From Pseudomonas sp. v388 (GTDB lineage Bacteria > Pseudomonadota > Gammaproteobacteria > Pseudomonadales > Pseudomonadaceae), in assembly GCF_003935425.1 (NCBI RefSeq), contig NZ_RHQN01000001.1:372001-436000 (forward strand): a DNA stretch of 64,000 nucleotides, written 5' to 3'. Shown here in pieces: positions 26,358 through 38,115 of the stretch (position 1 is the stretch's first letter; every line of letters begins with the position of its first letter). The notes under the pieces were generated by a model, which was given only the letters and a program-made list of their open reading frames with translations, was not told the origin of the DNA and ran no database searches. The position numbers and the translations under genes are program-made.

Positions 26358-29300
26358 ACATGTCACGCCTGTTCATCCTGCGTCCGGTCGCCACGACGCT
26401 CAGCATGCTGGCGATCGTCCTGGCCGGTCTGATCGCCTACACCTTGCTGCCGGTGTCTGCGCTGCCGCAGGTGGACTTTCCGACCATCCGGGTCATGACC
26501 CTGTATCCCGGCGCCAGCCCGCAGGTGATGACCAGCGCGGTCACCGCGCCGCTGGAACGCCAGTTCGGGCAAATGCCCGGTCTGACGCAAATGGCGTCCA
26601 CCAGCTCTGGCGGCGCTTCGGTCATTACCTTGCGTTTCAGTCTCGACATCAATATGGACGTCGCCGAGCAGGAAGTGCAGGCCGCGATCAACGCCGCGAC
26701 CAACCTGCTGCCCGATGACTTGCCGGCGCCGCCGGTCTACAACAAGGTCAACCCGGCCGACACACCGGTACTGACCCTGGCGATCACGTCCAAGACCATG
26801 CTGCTGCCGCAACTCAACGACCTGGTCGACACGCGCATGGCTCAGCGTATCTCGCAGATCAGTGGTGTGGGCATGGTCAGCATTGCCGGCGGTCAGCGCC
26901 AGGCGGTGCGAATCAAGGTCAACCCCCAGGCGCTGGCTGCCAACAGCCTGAACCTGTCCGACGTGCGCACGCTGGTCAGCGCGTCCAACGTCAACCAGCC
27001 CAAAGGCAACTTCGACGGCCCGACCCGGGTGTCGATGCTCGATGCCAACGACCAGCTCAAGTCGCCCGAGGAATACGCCAACCTGATCCTGGCTTACCAG
27101 AACGGCGCGCCGCTGCGCCTCAAGGACGTGGCGCAGATCGTCGACGGCGCCGAGAACGAGCGCCTCGCCGCCTGGGCCAACCGCAGCCAGGCCGTGTTGC
27201 TCAATATCCAGCGCCAGCCCGGCGCCAACGTCATCGATGTGGTGGACCGGATCAAGGCCATGCTGCCCGGTATCACCGACAACCTGCCGGCCGGCCTGGA
27301 CGTGACGGTGCTCACCGACCGCACCCAGACCATCCGCGCTTCGGTCACCGACGTGCAGCACGAATTGCTGATCGCCATCGTCCTGGTGGTGCTGGTGACC
27401 TTCCTGTTCCTGCGCCGCCTGAGCGCCACCATCATTCCGTCCATCGCGGTTCCGCTGTCTTTGATCGGTACGTTCGGCGTCATGTACCTGGCCGGGTTTT
27501 CGATCAACAACCTGACGCTGATGGCACTGACCATTGCTACCGGGTTCGTGGTGGATGACGCCATTGTCATGCTGGAGAACATTTCCCGGCATATCGAAGA
27601 GGGCGAAACGCCGATGCAGGCGGCCCTCAAGGGCGCGAAGCAGATCGGCTTCACCCTGATTTCCCTGACCCTGTCGCTGATTGCCGTGCTAATCCCGCTG
27701 TTGTTCATGGCCGACGTGGTGGGGCGGTTGTTCCGCGAATTCGCCATCACCCTGGCGGTGGCGATCCTGATTTCCCTGGTGGTCTCCCTGACCCTGACGC
27801 CGATGATGTGCGCCCGGCTGCTCAAGCGTGAACCCAAGGAGCACGAGCAAGGCCGGTTCTATCGTGCCAGCGGCGCGTGGATCGACTGGATGATTGAGGT
27901 TTACGCCGGAAAATTGCGCTGGGTGCTCAAGCACCAGCCGTTGACGCTGCTGGTGGCCATCGGCACGCTGGCCCTGACCGTACTGCTGTACATGGCGGTG
28001 CCCAAGGGCTTCTTCCCGGTGCAGGACACCGGTGTGATTCAGGGCATCTCCGAGGCACCGCAATCGGTGTCGTTCGCCTCCATGAGCGAGCGTCAGCAAT
28101 CGCTGGCCGACATCATCCTCAAAGACCCGGCCGTGTCGAGCCTGTCCTCTTATATCGGGGTGGATGGCGACAATGCCACGCTCAACAGCGGCCGCCTGCT
28201 GATCAACCTCAAGCCCCATGGCGAACGGGACCTGACCGCCACCCAGATCATCCAGCGCCTGCAGCCGCAACTGGACAAGCTGTCCGGGATCCGCCTGTTC
28301 ATGCAGCCGGTCCAGGACCTTACCATCGAGGACCGAGTCAGCCGCACGCAATACCAGTTCAGCATGTCGTCGCCGGACGCCGAACTGCTCAGTCTGTGGA
28401 GCGGCAGGCTGGTCGACGCTCTGACCAGGCGCCCGGAACTGACCGATGTCGCCAGTGACCTGCAGGACAAGGGTCTGCAGGTCTATCTGGCCATCGACCG
28501 CGACGCCGCCAGCCGGGTAGGGGTGAGTGTCTCGAATATCACCGACGCACTGTACGACGCCTTCGGCCAGCGGCAGATTTCCACCATCTACACCCAGGCC
28601 AGTCAGTACCGGGTGGTGTTGCAGGCCGATTCGGCCAGTGAACTGGGCCCGCAGGCGCTGGAACAGATCCACGTCAAGACCACCGACGGCGCGCAGGTCA
28701 AGCTGTCCAGCCTGGCGCGTGTCGAGCAGCGCCAGGCGCAGCTGGCGATTGCCCATATCGGCCAGTTTCCGGCGGTGATGATGTCGTTCAACCTGGCGCC
28801 GGACGTGGCCTTGGGCGAGGCGGTCAAGATTATCGAGCAGGTGCAGAAGGATATCGGCATGCCGCTGGGGGTGCAGACCCGGTTCCAGGGTGCCGCCGAA
28901 GCCTTCCAGGCGTCGCTGTCCAGTACGCTGCTGCTGATTCTGGCGGCGGTGGTCACCATGTACATCGTGCTAGGCGTGCTGTACGAGAGTTACATCCACC
29001 CGATCACCATTCTTTCGACCTTGCCGTCAGCCGCAGTCGGTGCGCTGCTGGCGTTGATGATCAGCGGCAACGACCTGGGCATGATCGCGATCATCGGTAT
29101 CATTCTGCTGATCGGCATCGTCAAGAAGAACGCGATCATGATGATCGACTTCGCCCTGGATGCCGAACGCAATCGCGGCATCGATCCGGAAACGGCGATC
29201 TATGAAGCGGCGCTGCTGCGGTTCCGGCCGATCCTGATGACCACCCTGGCGGCGCTGTTCGGCGCGATCCCACTGATGCTCGCCACCGGTTCCGGCGCCG

Positions 29301-29461
29301 AACTGCGCCAGCCGTTGGGCCTGGTAATGGTCGGCGGCCTGCTGGTCAGCCAGATTCTGACGCTGTTTACTACACCGGTTATTTACCTGTACTTCGACCG
29401 GCTGGGCCGTCGCTGGGGTCGCAAACCCGACACCGCACGCCTGGAGCAGGCTGACGCATGA
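26354..29461 (+). CDS. muxB: RND efflux transporter MuxB (MdtB-like)
   Basis: This 1035-residue RND permease has twelve membrane helices, two large periplasmic loops and the proton-relay acidic pair in helix 4 ([17 protein letters not shown]). Other RND motifs are [16 protein letters not shown] near the N terminus and [16 protein letters not shown] in the C half. MuxB and MuxC form the heteromultimeric pump typical of MdtBC/MuxBC systems, which export novobiocin, aztreonam and macrolides in P. aeruginosa. The start overlaps muxA by 4 bases and its end overlaps muxC by 4. Confidence 0.94.
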   Translation: MNMSRLFILRPVATTLSMLAIVLAGLIAYTLLPVSALPQVDFPTIRVMTLYPGASPQVMTSAVTAPLERQFGQMPGLTQMASTSSGGASVITLRFSLDINMDVAEQEVQAAINAATNLLPDDLPAPPVYNKVNPADTPVLTLAITSKTMLLPQLNDLVDTRMAQRISQISGVGMVSIAGGQRQAVRIKVNPQALAANSLNLSDVRTLVSASNVNQPKGNFDGPTRVSMLDANDQLKSPEEYANLILAYQNGAPLRLKDVAQIVDGAENERLAAWANRSQAVLLNIQRQPGANVIDVVDRIKAMLPGITDNLPAGLDVTVLTDRTQTIRASVTDVQHELLIAIVLVVLVTFLFLRRLSATIIPSIAVPLSLIGTFGVMYLAGFSINNLTLMALTIATGFVVDDAIVMLENISRHIEEGETPMQAALKGAKQIGFTLISLTLSLIAVLIPLLFMADVVGRLFREFAITLAVAILISLVVSLTLTPMMCARLLKREPKEHEQGRFYRASGAWIDWMIEVYAGKLRWVLKHQPLTLLVAIGTLALTVLLYMAVPKGFFPVQDTGVIQGISEAPQSVSFASMSERQQSLADIILKDPAVSSLSSYIGVDGDNATLNSGRLLINLKPHGERDLTATQIIQRLQPQLDKLSGIRLFMQPVQDLTIEDRVSRTQYQFSMSSPDAELLSLWSGRLVDALTRRPELTDVASDLQDKGLQVYLAIDRDAASRVGVSVSNITDALYDAFGQRQISTIYTQASQYRVVLQADSASELGPQALEQIHVKTTDGAQVKLSSLARVEQRQAQLAIAHIGQFPAVMMSFNLAPDVALGEAVKIIEQVQKDIGMPLGVQTRFQGAAEAFQASLSSTLLLILAAVVTMYIVLGVLYESYIHPITILSTLPSAAVGALLALMISGNDLGMIAIIGIILLIGIVKKNAIMMIDFALDAERNRGIDPETAIYEAALLRFRPILMTTLAALFGAIPLMLATGSGAELRQPLGLVMVGGLLVSQILTLFTTPVIYLYFDRLGRRWGRKPDTARLEQADA

Positions 29462-32400
29462 ACCTGTCGGCCCCTTTTATCAGTCGCCCGGTCGCCACCG
29501 TCCTGCTGAGCCTGGCGATCATGCTGCTGGGCGCCATGAGCTTTCGCCTGCTGCCCGTGGCCCCGCTGCCGAACATGGATTTCCCGGTCATCGTGGTGTC
29601 GGCGAGTCTGCCGGGGGCGAGTCCGGAAATCATGGCCTCCAGCGTCGCCACGCCGCTGGAGCGGTCGCTGGGCACCATCGCCGGCATCAGCAGCATGTCG
29701 AGCAATTCCAGTCAGGGCTCGACCCGGGTCATCCTGCAATTCGACCTGGACCGTGACATCAACGGGGCGGCCCGGGAAGTGCAGGCCGCCATCAATGCGT
29801 CGCGCAACCTCTTGCCCAGCGGGATGCGCAGCATGCCGACCTACAAGAAGGTCAACCCGTCCCAGGCGCCGATCATGGTTCTGGCACTGACCTCCGACGT
29901 GCTGGAGAAGGGCCAGTTGTATGATCTGGCCTCGACCATTCTGTCCCAGAGCCTGTCTCAGGTGACCGGGGTCGGGGAAGTGCAGATCGGCGGCAGCTCG
30001 CTGCCCGCGGTGCGCATCGAGCTGGAGCCGCACATGCTGGACCAGTACGGCGTGGCGCTGGACGATGTGCGTACGGCGATCGCCAACACCAACGTGCGCC
30101 GGCCCAAAGGCTCGGTGGAAAACGCCGAGCACAACTGGCAGGTGCAAGCCAACGACCAGCTGGAAAAGGCGGTAGATTACGCGCCGCTGATCATTCGCTA
30201 CCAGGACGGCGCGACCTTGCGCCTGCGCGACGTAGCCACGGTCAGCGACGAGGTGGAGAACCGTTACAACAGCGGCTTTTTCAACGACCGCGCCGCCGTG
30301 CTGCTGGTCATCAACCGCCAGGCCGGTGCCAACATCATCGAAACCGTGGCGCAGATCAAGCAACAGCTGCCGGCGTTGCAGGCAGTGCTGCCGGCCAGCG
30401 TCAGGCTGGACCTGGCCATGGACCGCTCACCGGTGATCACGGCGACACTTCACGAGGCGGAAATGACCTTGCTGATTGCCGTGGTGCTGGTGGTCATGGT
30501 GGTGTTTCTGTTCCTGGGCAACTTTCGCGCCTCGCTGATCCCCACGCTGGCGGTGCCGGTGTCGCTGGTCGGGACCTTCGCGATCATGTACCTGTGCGGT
30601 TTTTCCCTGAACAATCTGTCGCTCATGGCGCTGATCCTGGCCACAGGGCTGGTGGTGGACGATGCCATCGTGGTACTGGAAAACATCTCGCGGCACATCG
30701 ATGAAGGGGTCGATCCGCTGACCGCAGCCTATCGCGGTTCCAAGGAAGTGGGCTTCACGCTGCTGTCGATGAACGTCTCGCTGGTGGCGGTGTTCATCTC
30801 GATCCTGTTCATGGGCGGGCTGGTGGAAAGTCTGTTCCGCGAGTTTTCCATCACGCTGTCGGTGGCCATCATCGTTTCTCTGGTGGTCTCGCTGACCCTG
30901 ACGCCGATGCTCTGTGCCCGCTGGCTCAAGCCCCATACCGGCGAGCAGAACGCTTTCCAGCGCTGGAGCCAGCGAGTCAACGAACGCATGGTCGCAGGTT
31001 ACGACCGCTCGCTGGGCTGGGTCTTGCGCCACCCGCGCCTGACCCTGCTGAGTTTGTTGGTCACCATCGTGGTCAACGTCGCGTTGTATGTGGTGGTGCC
31101 CAAGACGTTCCTGCCGCAGCAGGATACCGGGCAGTTGATGGGCTTTGTGCGCGGCGACGACGGCCTGTCGTTCAAGGTCATGCAGCCCAAGATGGAGATC
31201 TTTCGCCGCGCCGTGCTGGCCGATCCTGCCGTGGAGAGTATCGCCGGTTTCATTGGCGGCAACGGCGGGACCAACAATGCTTTCATGATCGTGCGTCTCA
31301 AGCCGATCAGCGAACGCAAGCTGGACGCCACCCAGGTGGTCGAGCGCCTGCGCAAGAACATGCCGCAAGTGCCGGGCGGCCGCCTGTTCCTGGCGCCTGA
31401 CCAGGACCTGCAACTGGGCGGTGGCCGCGAGCAGACCAGCTCGCAATACCAGTACATTCTGCAAAGCGGTGACCTGACCCAATTGCGCGAGTGGTACCCC
31501 AAGGTGGTGAACGCACTCAAGGCGCTGCCGCAACTGACCGCCATCGACGCCCGCGAAGGTCGCGGCGCCCAGCAGGTCACGCTGGTGGTGGACCGTGACG
31601 CGGCCAAGCGCCTGGGCATCGACATGAACATGGTGACCACCGTGCTCAACAATGCCTATAGCCAACGCCAGGTGTCGACCATCTACGACACGCTCAACCA
31701 ATATCAGGTGGTGATGGAGGTCAATCCCAAGTACGCCCAGGACCCGGTGACCTTGCAGCAGGTCCAGGTGATTACCTCTGACGGCAATCGGGTGCCGCTG
31801 TCGAGCATCGCTCGTTACGAGCGCAGCCTGGAGAACGACCGGGTGTCCCACGATGGGCAGTTCGCATCCGAAGATATCTCGTTCGACCTGGCCGAAGGCG
31901 TGACGCTGGATCAGGCAACGGTGGCCATCGAACGGGCCGTCGCAGCCCTGGGCCTGCCCTCGGAGGTCATCGCCAAGATGGCCGGCACCGCCAGCGCCTT
32001 CGCCTCGACCCAGAAAAGCCAGCCGTGGATGATTCTCGGGGCGCTGCTGGCGGTCTATCTGGTGCTGGGCATCCTGTATGAAAGCTACATTCACCCGCTG
32101 ACCATCCTGTCGACCCTGCCGTCGGCGGGCGTAGGGGCCTTGTTGACGATCTACGTGCTGGGCAGCGAGTTCAGCCTGATCTCGCTGTTGGGCCTGTTCC
32201 TGCTGATCGGCGTGGTGAAGAAAAACGCCATCATGATGATCGACCTGGCGCTGCATCTGGAACGCGAGAACGGCCTGACGCCGCAGGAATCGATTCGCAG
32301 CGCCTGCCTGCAGCGTCTGCGGCCGATTCTGATGACCACCATGGCCGCGATTCTCGGCGCCTTGCCGCTGTTGCTCAGCACCGCCGAAGGTGCCGAAATG

Positions 32401-32562
32401 CGCACGCCGCTGGGCCTGACCATCATCGGCGGCCTGGTCTTCAGCCAGATTCTGACGCTTTACACCACACCTGTGGTTTACCTTTATCTCGACCGTGCGC
32501 GCCATCGTTTCAATCACTGGCGCGGCGTGCGTACCGATGCTGCTCTGGAAAACCCGCTATGA
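29458..32562 (+). CDS. muxC: RND efflux transporter MuxC (MdtC-like)
   Basis: This 1034-residue RND permease is the second, different transporter of the pump. It keeps the DD pair in [21 protein letters not shown], the N-terminal [16 protein letters not shown] and the C-terminal [16 protein letters not shown]. The sequence is clearly related to but distinct from MuxB, as expected of a heteromeric BC pump. It overlaps both neighbours by 4 bases, so the four genes are one translationally coupled operon. Confidence 0.94.
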   Translation: MNLSAPFISRPVATVLLSLAIMLLGAMSFRLLPVAPLPNMDFPVIVVSASLPGASPEIMASSVATPLERSLGTIAGISSMSSNSSQGSTRVILQFDLDRDINGAAREVQAAINASRNLLPSGMRSMPTYKKVNPSQAPIMVLALTSDVLEKGQLYDLASTILSQSLSQVTGVGEVQIGGSSLPAVRIELEPHMLDQYGVALDDVRTAIANTNVRRPKGSVENAEHNWQVQANDQLEKAVDYAPLIIRYQDGATLRLRDVATVSDEVENRYNSGFFNDRAAVLLVINRQAGANIIETVAQIKQQLPALQAVLPASVRLDLAMDRSPVITATLHEAEMTLLIAVVLVVMVVFLFLGNFRASLIPTLAVPVSLVGTFAIMYLCGFSLNNLSLMALILATGLVVDDAIVVLENISRHIDEGVDPLTAAYRGSKEVGFTLLSMNVSLVAVFISILFMGGLVESLFREFSITLSVAIIVSLVVSLTLTPMLCARWLKPHTGEQNAFQRWSQRVNERMVAGYDRSLGWVLRHPRLTLLSLLVTIVVNVALYVVVPKTFLPQQDTGQLMGFVRGDDGLSFKVMQPKMEIFRRAVLADPAVESIAGFIGGNGGTNNAFMIVRLKPISERKLDATQVVERLRKNMPQVPGGRLFLAPDQDLQLGGGREQTSSQYQYILQSGDLTQLREWYPKVVNALKALPQLTAIDAREGRGAQQVTLVVDRDAAKRLGIDMNMVTTVLNNAYSQRQVSTIYDTLNQYQVVMEVNPKYAQDPVTLQQVQVITSDGNRVPLSSIARYERSLENDRVSHDGQFASEDISFDLAEGVTLDQATVAIERAVAALGLPSEVIAKMAGTASAFASTQKSQPWMILGALLAVYLVLGILYESYIHPLTILSTLPSAGVGALLTIYVLGSEFSLISLLGLFLLIGVVKKNAIMMIDLALHLERENGLTPQESIRSACLQRLRPILMTTMAAILGALPLLLSTAEGAEMRTPLGLTIIGGLVFSQILTLYTTPVVYLYLDRARHRFNHWRGVRTDAALENPL

Positions 32563-34025
32563 CCGATCGCCTGACTGTTCCCACCCACTTCACTCGCTGG
32601 GCACGTCCCATCGGGCTGGGCCTTGTCGTGCTGCTCAGTGCCTGTGCCGTCGGCCCGGACTACCACACCCCGGACATGACGACGCCGGCCAGCTTCAAGG
32701 CGGCCGAAGGCTGGCGCCAGGCCACGCCCAGCGATGCGGTAGCGCGCGGTGCCTGGTGGGAGATCTACAACGACGCCCAGCTCAACGCCCTGGTGGAACG
32801 TCTCAACACGTCCAACCAGACCGTTGCCCAGTATGAAGCCCAGTATCGCCAGGCCCGCGCTCTGGTACGCAGCTCCCGCGCCGCCTTCCTGCCGACCCTG
32901 GACCTGACGACCGGCAAGACCCGGTCCAGCCAGGGCACCGGCAGCAGCAGTTCTAGCCTGAGCAACAACAGCAGCGGCATCCGCGATACCTACAATGCGC
33001 AACTGGGCGTGAGTTGGGAGGCCGACGTGTGGGGCAAGCTGCGCCGCGGCCTGGAAGCCGATACCGCCAGTGCCCAGGCGAGTCTGGCCGACCTGGCCGC
33101 CATGCAATTGAGCCTGCAATCGGAACTGGTGCAGAACTACTTGCAGTTGCGGGTCATCGACGAGCAGAAGCGCCTGCTCGAGGCTACGGTCGAGGCTTAT
33201 CGGCGCTCCCTGACCATGACTCAGAACCAGTACCGCGCCGGTATTTCCGGACGCGAAGCCGTGGCCCAGGCCCAGACCCAGCTCAAAAGCACCGAGGCCG
33301 ACCTGATCGACCTGGCCTGGCAGCGGGCGCAGTTCGAAAATGCCATTGCCGTGCTGATGGGCATGGCCCCGGCCGAATTCAATCTGGCAGCGACCAATTC
33401 AGTGCCGGCGCTGCCGCAGATCCCGGTCGGCATTCCTTCGCAGTTACTGGAGCGTCGCCCGGACATCGCCGCCGCCGAGCGCAGCGTCATGGCCGCCAAT
33501 GCCAACATCGGCGTGGCCAAGGCTGCGTACTACCCCGACTTCACCTTGAGCCTCAGCGGCGGCTACAGCAGCAGCACCTTCGCCAACTGGATCAGCCTGC
33601 CGAACCGGTTCTGGTCGGTCGGCCCGCAACTGGCCTTGACCCTGTTCGACGGCGGCAGTCGCTCCGCGGAGCTGGAACGCACCGAGGCCGTTTACGACCA
33701 GACGGTCGCTCAGTATCGCCAGACCGTTCTCGACGGTTTCCAGGAAGTGGAAAACTACATGGTCCAGTTGCAGGTGTATGAGCAGGAAGCGTCGGTGCGC
33801 CAGGAAGCGCTGGAGGCGGCCCGCGAGTCGCTGCGCCTGACCAGCAATCAGTACAAGGCCGGCTTGATCGCCTATCTGGATGTGGTCAATGTTCAGGCCA
33901 CAGCCTTGAGCAACGAGCGCAGCGTGTTGAATGTGCTGCAAAGCCGCCTGATCGCCAGCGTTCAGCTGATGGCGGCACTGGGCGGCGGTTGGGACATCGA
34001 GCAGGGCCTGACACTCAAGGACTGA
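32559..34025 (+). CDS. opmB: Outer-membrane efflux channel OpmB (OprM family)
   Basis: This 488-residue TolC-type channel lipoprotein has a signal peptide ending in LLSAC, Cys29 predicted lipidated, followed by the family motif AVGPDYHTPD. Two repeated helical outer-membrane efflux domains follow, with WEADVWGKLRRGLEAD and LERRPDIAAAERSVMAANANIGVAKAAYYP in the expected positions (split here for length, not in the protein). It completes the MuxABC-OpmB pump. Its ATG overlaps the muxC stop by 4 bases. Confidence 0.93.
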   Translation: MTDRLTVPTHFTRWARPIGLGLVVLLSACAVGPDYHTPDMTTPASFKAAEGWRQATPSDAVARGAWWEIYNDAQLNALVERLNTSNQTVAQYEAQYRQARALVRSSRAAFLPTLDLTTGKTRSSQGTGSSSSSLSNNSSGIRDTYNAQLGVSWEADVWGKLRRGLEADTASAQASLADLAAMQLSLQSELVQNYLQLRVIDEQKRLLEATVEAYRRSLTMTQNQYRAGISGREAVAQAQTQLKSTEADLIDLAWQRAQFENAIAVLMGMAPAEFNLAATNSVPALPQIPVGIPSQLLERRPDIAAAERSVMAANANIGVAKAAYYPDFTLSLSGGYSSSTFANWISLPNRFWSVGPQLALTLFDGGSRSAELERTEAVYDQTVAQYRQTVLDGFQEVENYMVQLQVYEQEASVRQEALEAARESLRLTSNQYKAGLIAYLDVVNVQATALSNERSVLNVLQSRLIASVQLMAALGGGWDIEQGLTLKD

Positions 34026-34191
34026 AACAGTCCACCGCACAGCTCCCCGAGGTCAGGCACGTACCGTCCGCCATTTATTTATGGCTCAACGCCATATTTG
34101 TGAGGCCGTCGCAGAGACATTCGGTGCCGTTTGGGTACAATCTCTATACTCGACCCGCATGGAAGCCGGACGGCCTTATCTCGGTGAGTTT

Positions 34192-36288
34192 ATGTCAAGC
34201 GGCGCGTACATCCCCTCGTTGGTCCTGATTTCCATTCTGGTTGCGATTCTGGCTTCATACACGGCGCTGGATCTCACCAGCCGCATCGCTTCGGCGAGCG
34301 GCCGAGCGGTGTACGGCTGGATCGGCGGCGGAGCCTTCGCCATGGGCACCGGCATCTGGTCCATGCACTTCATCGGCATGCTGGCCTTCGAACCTCCTTT
34401 CGAAACCGCCTTTGACATTCCTCTGACCCTGGCATCGCTACTAGCCGCCATGCTGTCATCCGGTTTCGCCCTGTGGCTGGTGAGCCAGCCGCAGCTGCCG
34501 GCCCTTCATCTGGGTATCGGGGCGCTGTGCATGGGTGTGGGCATCAGCTCGATGCACTACCTGGGCATGGCCGCATTGCGCATGCAGCCGGGCATCGACT
34601 ATGACCCTGACCTGTTCGGTCTGTCGTTGCTGATTGCGGTCGTGGCATCCGGCGCGGCGTTGTGGATCGCCTTCCGCTTGCGTCGGCAGTCGCGCCATGT
34701 GCTGCCGGCCCGCATCGCGGCGGCGGTGCTGATGGGGTTCGCCATCGTCGGCATGCATTACACCGGGATGGCGGCGGCCAACTTTGCCGACGGCAGTTTC
34801 TGTGGCGCCTTGAACGGCGGGCTGCACCGCGACGGGCTGGACAAGCTGGTGCTGGTCGGCACCCTGGCGGTGTTGACCATCGCGTTGCTGACCTCGATTC
34901 TCGATGCGCGCATGGAAGCCCGTACCGCGGTGCTCGCCCTGTCATTGTCCGAGGCCAACCGCGAGCTGACCAAACTGGCGCTGCACGACAATCTGACCGG
35001 GCTGCCGAATCGGGTGCTGCTCACCGACCGCATCGAACAGGCGATGAACACCGTCAGCGAGAAGGGCGGTTTCTTCGCCTTGATGTTCATGGACCTGGAC
35101 GGCTTCAAACCGGTCAACGACGCCTTCGGCCATCACATCGGCGACCAGCTGCTTTGCCAGGTGGCGGCGCGGCTGCGAGAAAACCTGCATCGCAACGACA
35201 CGCTCGCCCGGATCGGCGGCGACGAGTTTGTGTTGCTGATGGAGCTGGAGGACCCACAGGACGCGCAGACCATCGCCGCCCGACAGGTGAGCGTGGTGTC
35301 CCGCACGTTCGAGGTCGCCACCCATGTGGTGCAGGTCTCGGTCAGCATCGGCATCTGCATCTATCCGGGCAACGGCGAGACCCAGCACGAACTGCTGATG
35401 AACGCCGACGCCGCCATGTACCATACCAAGGCGGCCGGCAAGAACAGCTATAACTTCTTCGACCCTTCGATGAACACCAATGCGCGCAACAAACTGCAGT
35501 TGCTGCAGGAACTGCGCACCGCTATCGATCAACGGCAGTTCTGCCTGCATTACCAGCCCAAGTTCGACGCCCTGAGCGGCAGCCCGGTCGGGGCCGAGGC
35601 GCTGTTGCGCTGGAACCATCCGCAGCGCGGGCTGCTGGGGCCGGACCATTTCATCGCGCTGGCGGAAAAGACCGGGCTGATCATTCCGATCGGCGAGTGG
35701 GTGCTGGACGAGGCCTGCCGTCAAATGCGCGAATGGTACGTCCAGGGTTTCACCCAGTGGCGCATTGCGGTCAACCTCTCGGCCCTGCAGTTCTGCCACG
35801 CGCAGTTGGTGGCCACGGTAGCCGGTACGCTGGCCAGGCACCACCTGCCCGCCAATTGCCTGACACTGGAAATCACCGAAACCACGGCCATGAGTGACGC
35901 GGACGCCAGTCTGAATGTGTTGCAGCAGCTCGCCGACATGGGCGTGGACCTGTCGATCGACGACTTCGGTACCGGCTATTCCAGCCTGATGTACCTCAAG
36001 CGACTGCCGGCCAATGAAATCAAGATCGACCGAGGCTTCGTGCGCGATCTGGAGCATGACAGCGATGATGCCGCCATCGTCTCGGCCATCGTCGCATTGG
36101 GGCAGGCGCTGAACCTGCGCATCGTCGCCGAAGGGGTGGAGACCAGCGTTCAGCAGAGCTTCCTGACCCGACTTGGGTGCAGCTCGCTGCAAGGATTCCT
36201 GCTCGGCCACCCGTTGCCGGCTGCGCAGTTCATGGCCGATATCAAGGCACTTGCACTCGGTTCGAAGGCGCCCTCCGGCGCGGCGTGA
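34192..36288 (+). CDS. MHYT-sensor diguanylate cyclase/phosphodiesterase
   Basis: This 698-residue membrane protein has an N-terminal MHYT sensor of about seven helices with MHFIGM, MHYLGM and MHYTGM, which is proposed to bind a copper ion and sense gas or redox. A GGDEF domain (ARIGGDEFVLL) and a complete EAL domain (GAEALLRW, LEITETTAM, DDFGTGYSSLMYLKRLP, AEGVET) follow. Both enzymatic signatures are intact, while no typical RxxD inhibitory site precedes GGDEF, so it may make or degrade c-di-GMP. The ATG at 34192 fits homologues; an upstream start at 34081 would add unconserved residues. It follows opmB by 166 bases. Confidence 0.87.
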   Translation: MSSGAYIPSLVLISILVAILASYTALDLTSRIASASGRAVYGWIGGGAFAMGTGIWSMHFIGMLAFEPPFETAFDIPLTLASLLAAMLSSGFALWLVSQPQLPALHLGIGALCMGVGISSMHYLGMAALRMQPGIDYDPDLFGLSLLIAVVASGAALWIAFRLRRQSRHVLPARIAAAVLMGFAIVGMHYTGMAAANFADGSFCGALNGGLHRDGLDKLVLVGTLAVLTIALLTSILDARMEARTAVLALSLSEANRELTKLALHDNLTGLPNRVLLTDRIEQAMNTVSEKGGFFALMFMDLDGFKPVNDAFGHHIGDQLLCQVAARLRENLHRNDTLARIGGDEFVLLMELEDPQDAQTIAARQVSVVSRTFEVATHVVQVSVSIGICIYPGNGETQHELLMNADAAMYHTKAAGKNSYNFFDPSMNTNARNKLQLLQELRTAIDQRQFCLHYQPKFDALSGSPVGAEALLRWNHPQRGLLGPDHFIALAEKTGLIIPIGEWVLDEACRQMREWYVQGFTQWRIAVNLSALQFCHAQLVATVAGTLARHHLPANCLTLEITETTAMSDADASLNVLQQLADMGVDLSIDDFGTGYSSLMYLKRLPANEIKIDRGFVRDLEHDSDDAAIVSAIVALGQALNLRIVAEGVETSVQQSFLTRLGCSSLQGFLLGHPLPAAQFMADIKALALGSKAPSGAA

Positions 36289-36417
36289 GGACAATGTGAC
36301 CGGTCGGGTGGCGTTAATGTTAAAACGCTGGCAGGATCATGCGGGCTGCCTGCAACCAAGGGCCGCGGCAACGTCTGCCGGTATTGAATGATCTTCGCGA
36401 ACCAACGAGACACATAC

Positions 36418-37164
36418 ATGGAAAAGGTCCTGCTCATCACTGGCAGCTCCCGTGGAATCGGGGCAGCCACCGCGTTACTCGCCGCTGGACAGGGTTATCG
36501 CATCTGCATCAACTACCTTTCCGATTACGCTTCGGCCGAGAAGATCTGCACTCAGGTCCGGGCAATGGGCGCCCAGGCCATTACCGTCCAGGCCGATGTG
36601 AGTAACGAAGACGAGATCATCCGCCTGTTCGCCCGGGTAGATTCCGAACTGGGCCGCGTCACGCATCTGGTCAACAACGCCGGAACCCTGTCGTCCGCCT
36701 GCCGGGTTGAAGACATGTCCGAGTTTCGCCTGCTCAAAATGATGATGACCAACGTGGTCGGCCCGATGTTGTGCAGCAAGCATGCCCTGTTACGGATGCT
36801 GCCGGCCCACGGCGGCAGCGGCGGCAGTATCGTCAACGTGTCATCGGTGGCCTCGCGCCTCGGCGCCTCCAATGAATACGTGGACTATGCCGCGTCCAAA
36901 GGGGCGCTGGACTCCTTTACCATCGGTTTGTCCAAGGAAGTGGCGCCCGAAGGCGTGCGGGTCAATGCGGTGCGTCCAGGTTTCATTTTCACCGACTTCC
37001 ATGCGCTGAGCGGCGACGCGTCTCGCGTCAGCAAGCTGGAAGGGGCCTTGCCCATGGGGCGCGGCGGCACGGCCGAAGAGGTGGCCGAAGCCATCCTCTG
37101 GTTATTGTCGGACAAAGCGTCCTACGCCACCGGCACCTTCATCGACCTGGCTGGCGGGCGCTGA
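36418..37164 (+). CDS. Short-chain dehydrogenase/reductase
   Basis: This 248-residue SDR has the cofactor motif TGSSRGIGAAT near the N terminus, NNAG at about 88, a catalytic Ser in NVSSVASR and the YAASK active-site motif, and GGR at the C-terminal end. The catalytic set is complete. A substrate cannot be told; the FabG-like form suits a small alcohol or ketone. The ATG at 36418 is chosen because it starts the core immediately; an in-frame ATG at 36388 adds ten unconserved residues. The DUF3203-like gene faces it, converging. Confidence 0.85.
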   Translation: MEKVLLITGSSRGIGAATALLAAGQGYRICINYLSDYASAEKICTQVRAMGAQAITVQADVSNEDEIIRLFARVDSELGRVTHLVNNAGTLSSACRVEDMSEFRLLKMMMTNVVGPMLCSKHALLRMLPAHGGSGGSIVNVSSVASRLGASNEYVDYAASKGALDSFTIGLSKEVAPEGVRVNAVRPGFIFTDFHALSGDASRVSKLEGALPMGRGGTAEEVAEAILWLLSDKASYATGTFIDLAGGR

Positions 37165-37181
37165 GGCATCCGGCATCGGTT

Positions 37182-37415
37182 TCAGATGGCCCCACCCCGA
37201 TCCACCGTGTGATGGCGCTTGTCCTGGGCGCCGAGCACGGTCAGGGCATCCGCCTCCGCTTCGGTGATGGGCACCGGCGTACCGTCCAGCAACGCCTCGG
37301 ACATATGCGTCTGATCATTGGTGGTGATCACCACATCGGGAATCGAGCTGCTCAATACCACGTCGTTGAGTGTGGCCGTGCAGGTCTGGCTGGCACTGTC
37401 GATGTCCAGGGGCAT
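37182..37415 (-). CDS. DUF3203-like small protein
   Basis: This 77-residue protein (MPLDIDSASQTCTATLND...) has the PITEAEADALTVLGAQD motif that I associate with the Pseudomonas DUF3203 family; the function is unknown. AGGAG lies 8 bases before the ATG at 37413-37415, which settles the start against the longer frame to 37724. It is divergent from the MgtC-family gene at 37551 with 135 bp between, so the two may share control. Confidence 0.7.
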   Translation of the reverse strand: MPLDIDSASQTCTATLNDVVLSSSIPDVVITTNDQTHMSEALLDGTPVPITEAEADALTVLGAQDKRHHTVDRGGAI

Positions 37416-37550
37416 GAGGTTTTCTCCTGTGTGGGTGCTGCTGACAAGTGTGGTCCATCCTTGACGTTGCGCCACAACCGGGCTGCCTGATCCACCGCAC
37501 TCCGCCGTCTCGCTGCGGTCCACATGGCACAGAGGGTGACGGGAGTGGTG

Positions 37551-38105
37551 ATGAACAGTTGGTGGCAGGAAGTCGTGGACACGTTGCAGTCGGAATTCTC
37601 CGACATCACCGATCCTTCGCAATTGACGCGGATCACGGTTCGGCTGCTGATGGCCGCGCTGCTGGGCGGCATACTCGGCTACGAACGCGAGCATCGCGGC
37701 AAGGCCGCTGGTATCCGCACCCACATGCTGGTGTGCATGGGCGCCGCGCTGTTCGTGCTGGTGCCGCGCATGGCGGGGGCCGATGACGCGGCGTTAAGCC
37801 GGGTGGTGCAGGGCATCGTGGCCGGCATCGGTTTTCTCGGCGCCGGGACCATTCTCAAGGACGGCGTGCGAAGCGCCGCCCAGGTCAAAGGGCTGACCAC
37901 CGCCGCAGGCTTGTGGATGACCGCCGCCATTGGCGTGGCGGCGGGTATGGGGCGCGAGGCCACTGCGGTGCTCAGTACCTTGCTGGCGTTGGGCATTCTC
38001 AGTCTTGTACCGCGTCTGATCGACCACACCGAAATCGAAAAGCAGCCGGCGAAATCGGCGGATAACCAGAGCGCCAAGCCGCAGGATGACTGGCGGGCGC
38101 CCTGA
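37551..38105 (+). CDS. MgtC/SapB-family membrane protein
   Basis: This 184-residue protein has the MgtC/SapB core: LLMAALLGGILGYEREHRGKAAGIRTHMLV, GIVAGIGFLGAGTILKDG and GLTTAAGLWMTAAIGVAAG. About four or five membrane helices are seen. MgtC proteins act in magnesium/phosphate homeostasis and virulence in enterobacteria; the role here is not established. GGGAG lies 5 bases before the ATG at 37551, favouring it over the upstream ATG at 37524. The C-terminal tail is short and charged. Confidence 0.88.
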   Translation: MNSWWQEVVDTLQSEFSDITDPSQLTRITVRLLMAALLGGILGYEREHRGKAAGIRTHMLVCMGAALFVLVPRMAGADDAALSRVVQGIVAGIGFLGAGTILKDGVRSAAQVKGLTTAAGLWMTAAIGVAAGMGREATAVLSTLLALGILSLVPRLIDHTEIEKQPAKSADNQSAKPQDDWRAP

Positions 38106-38115
38106 CACCGACCGA

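Noticed and set aside
30427-32517. 696-codon open frame opposite muxC
   Set aside because: It is His/Gln-rich, typical of antisense frames of GC-rich membrane genes; the RND protein is clear.
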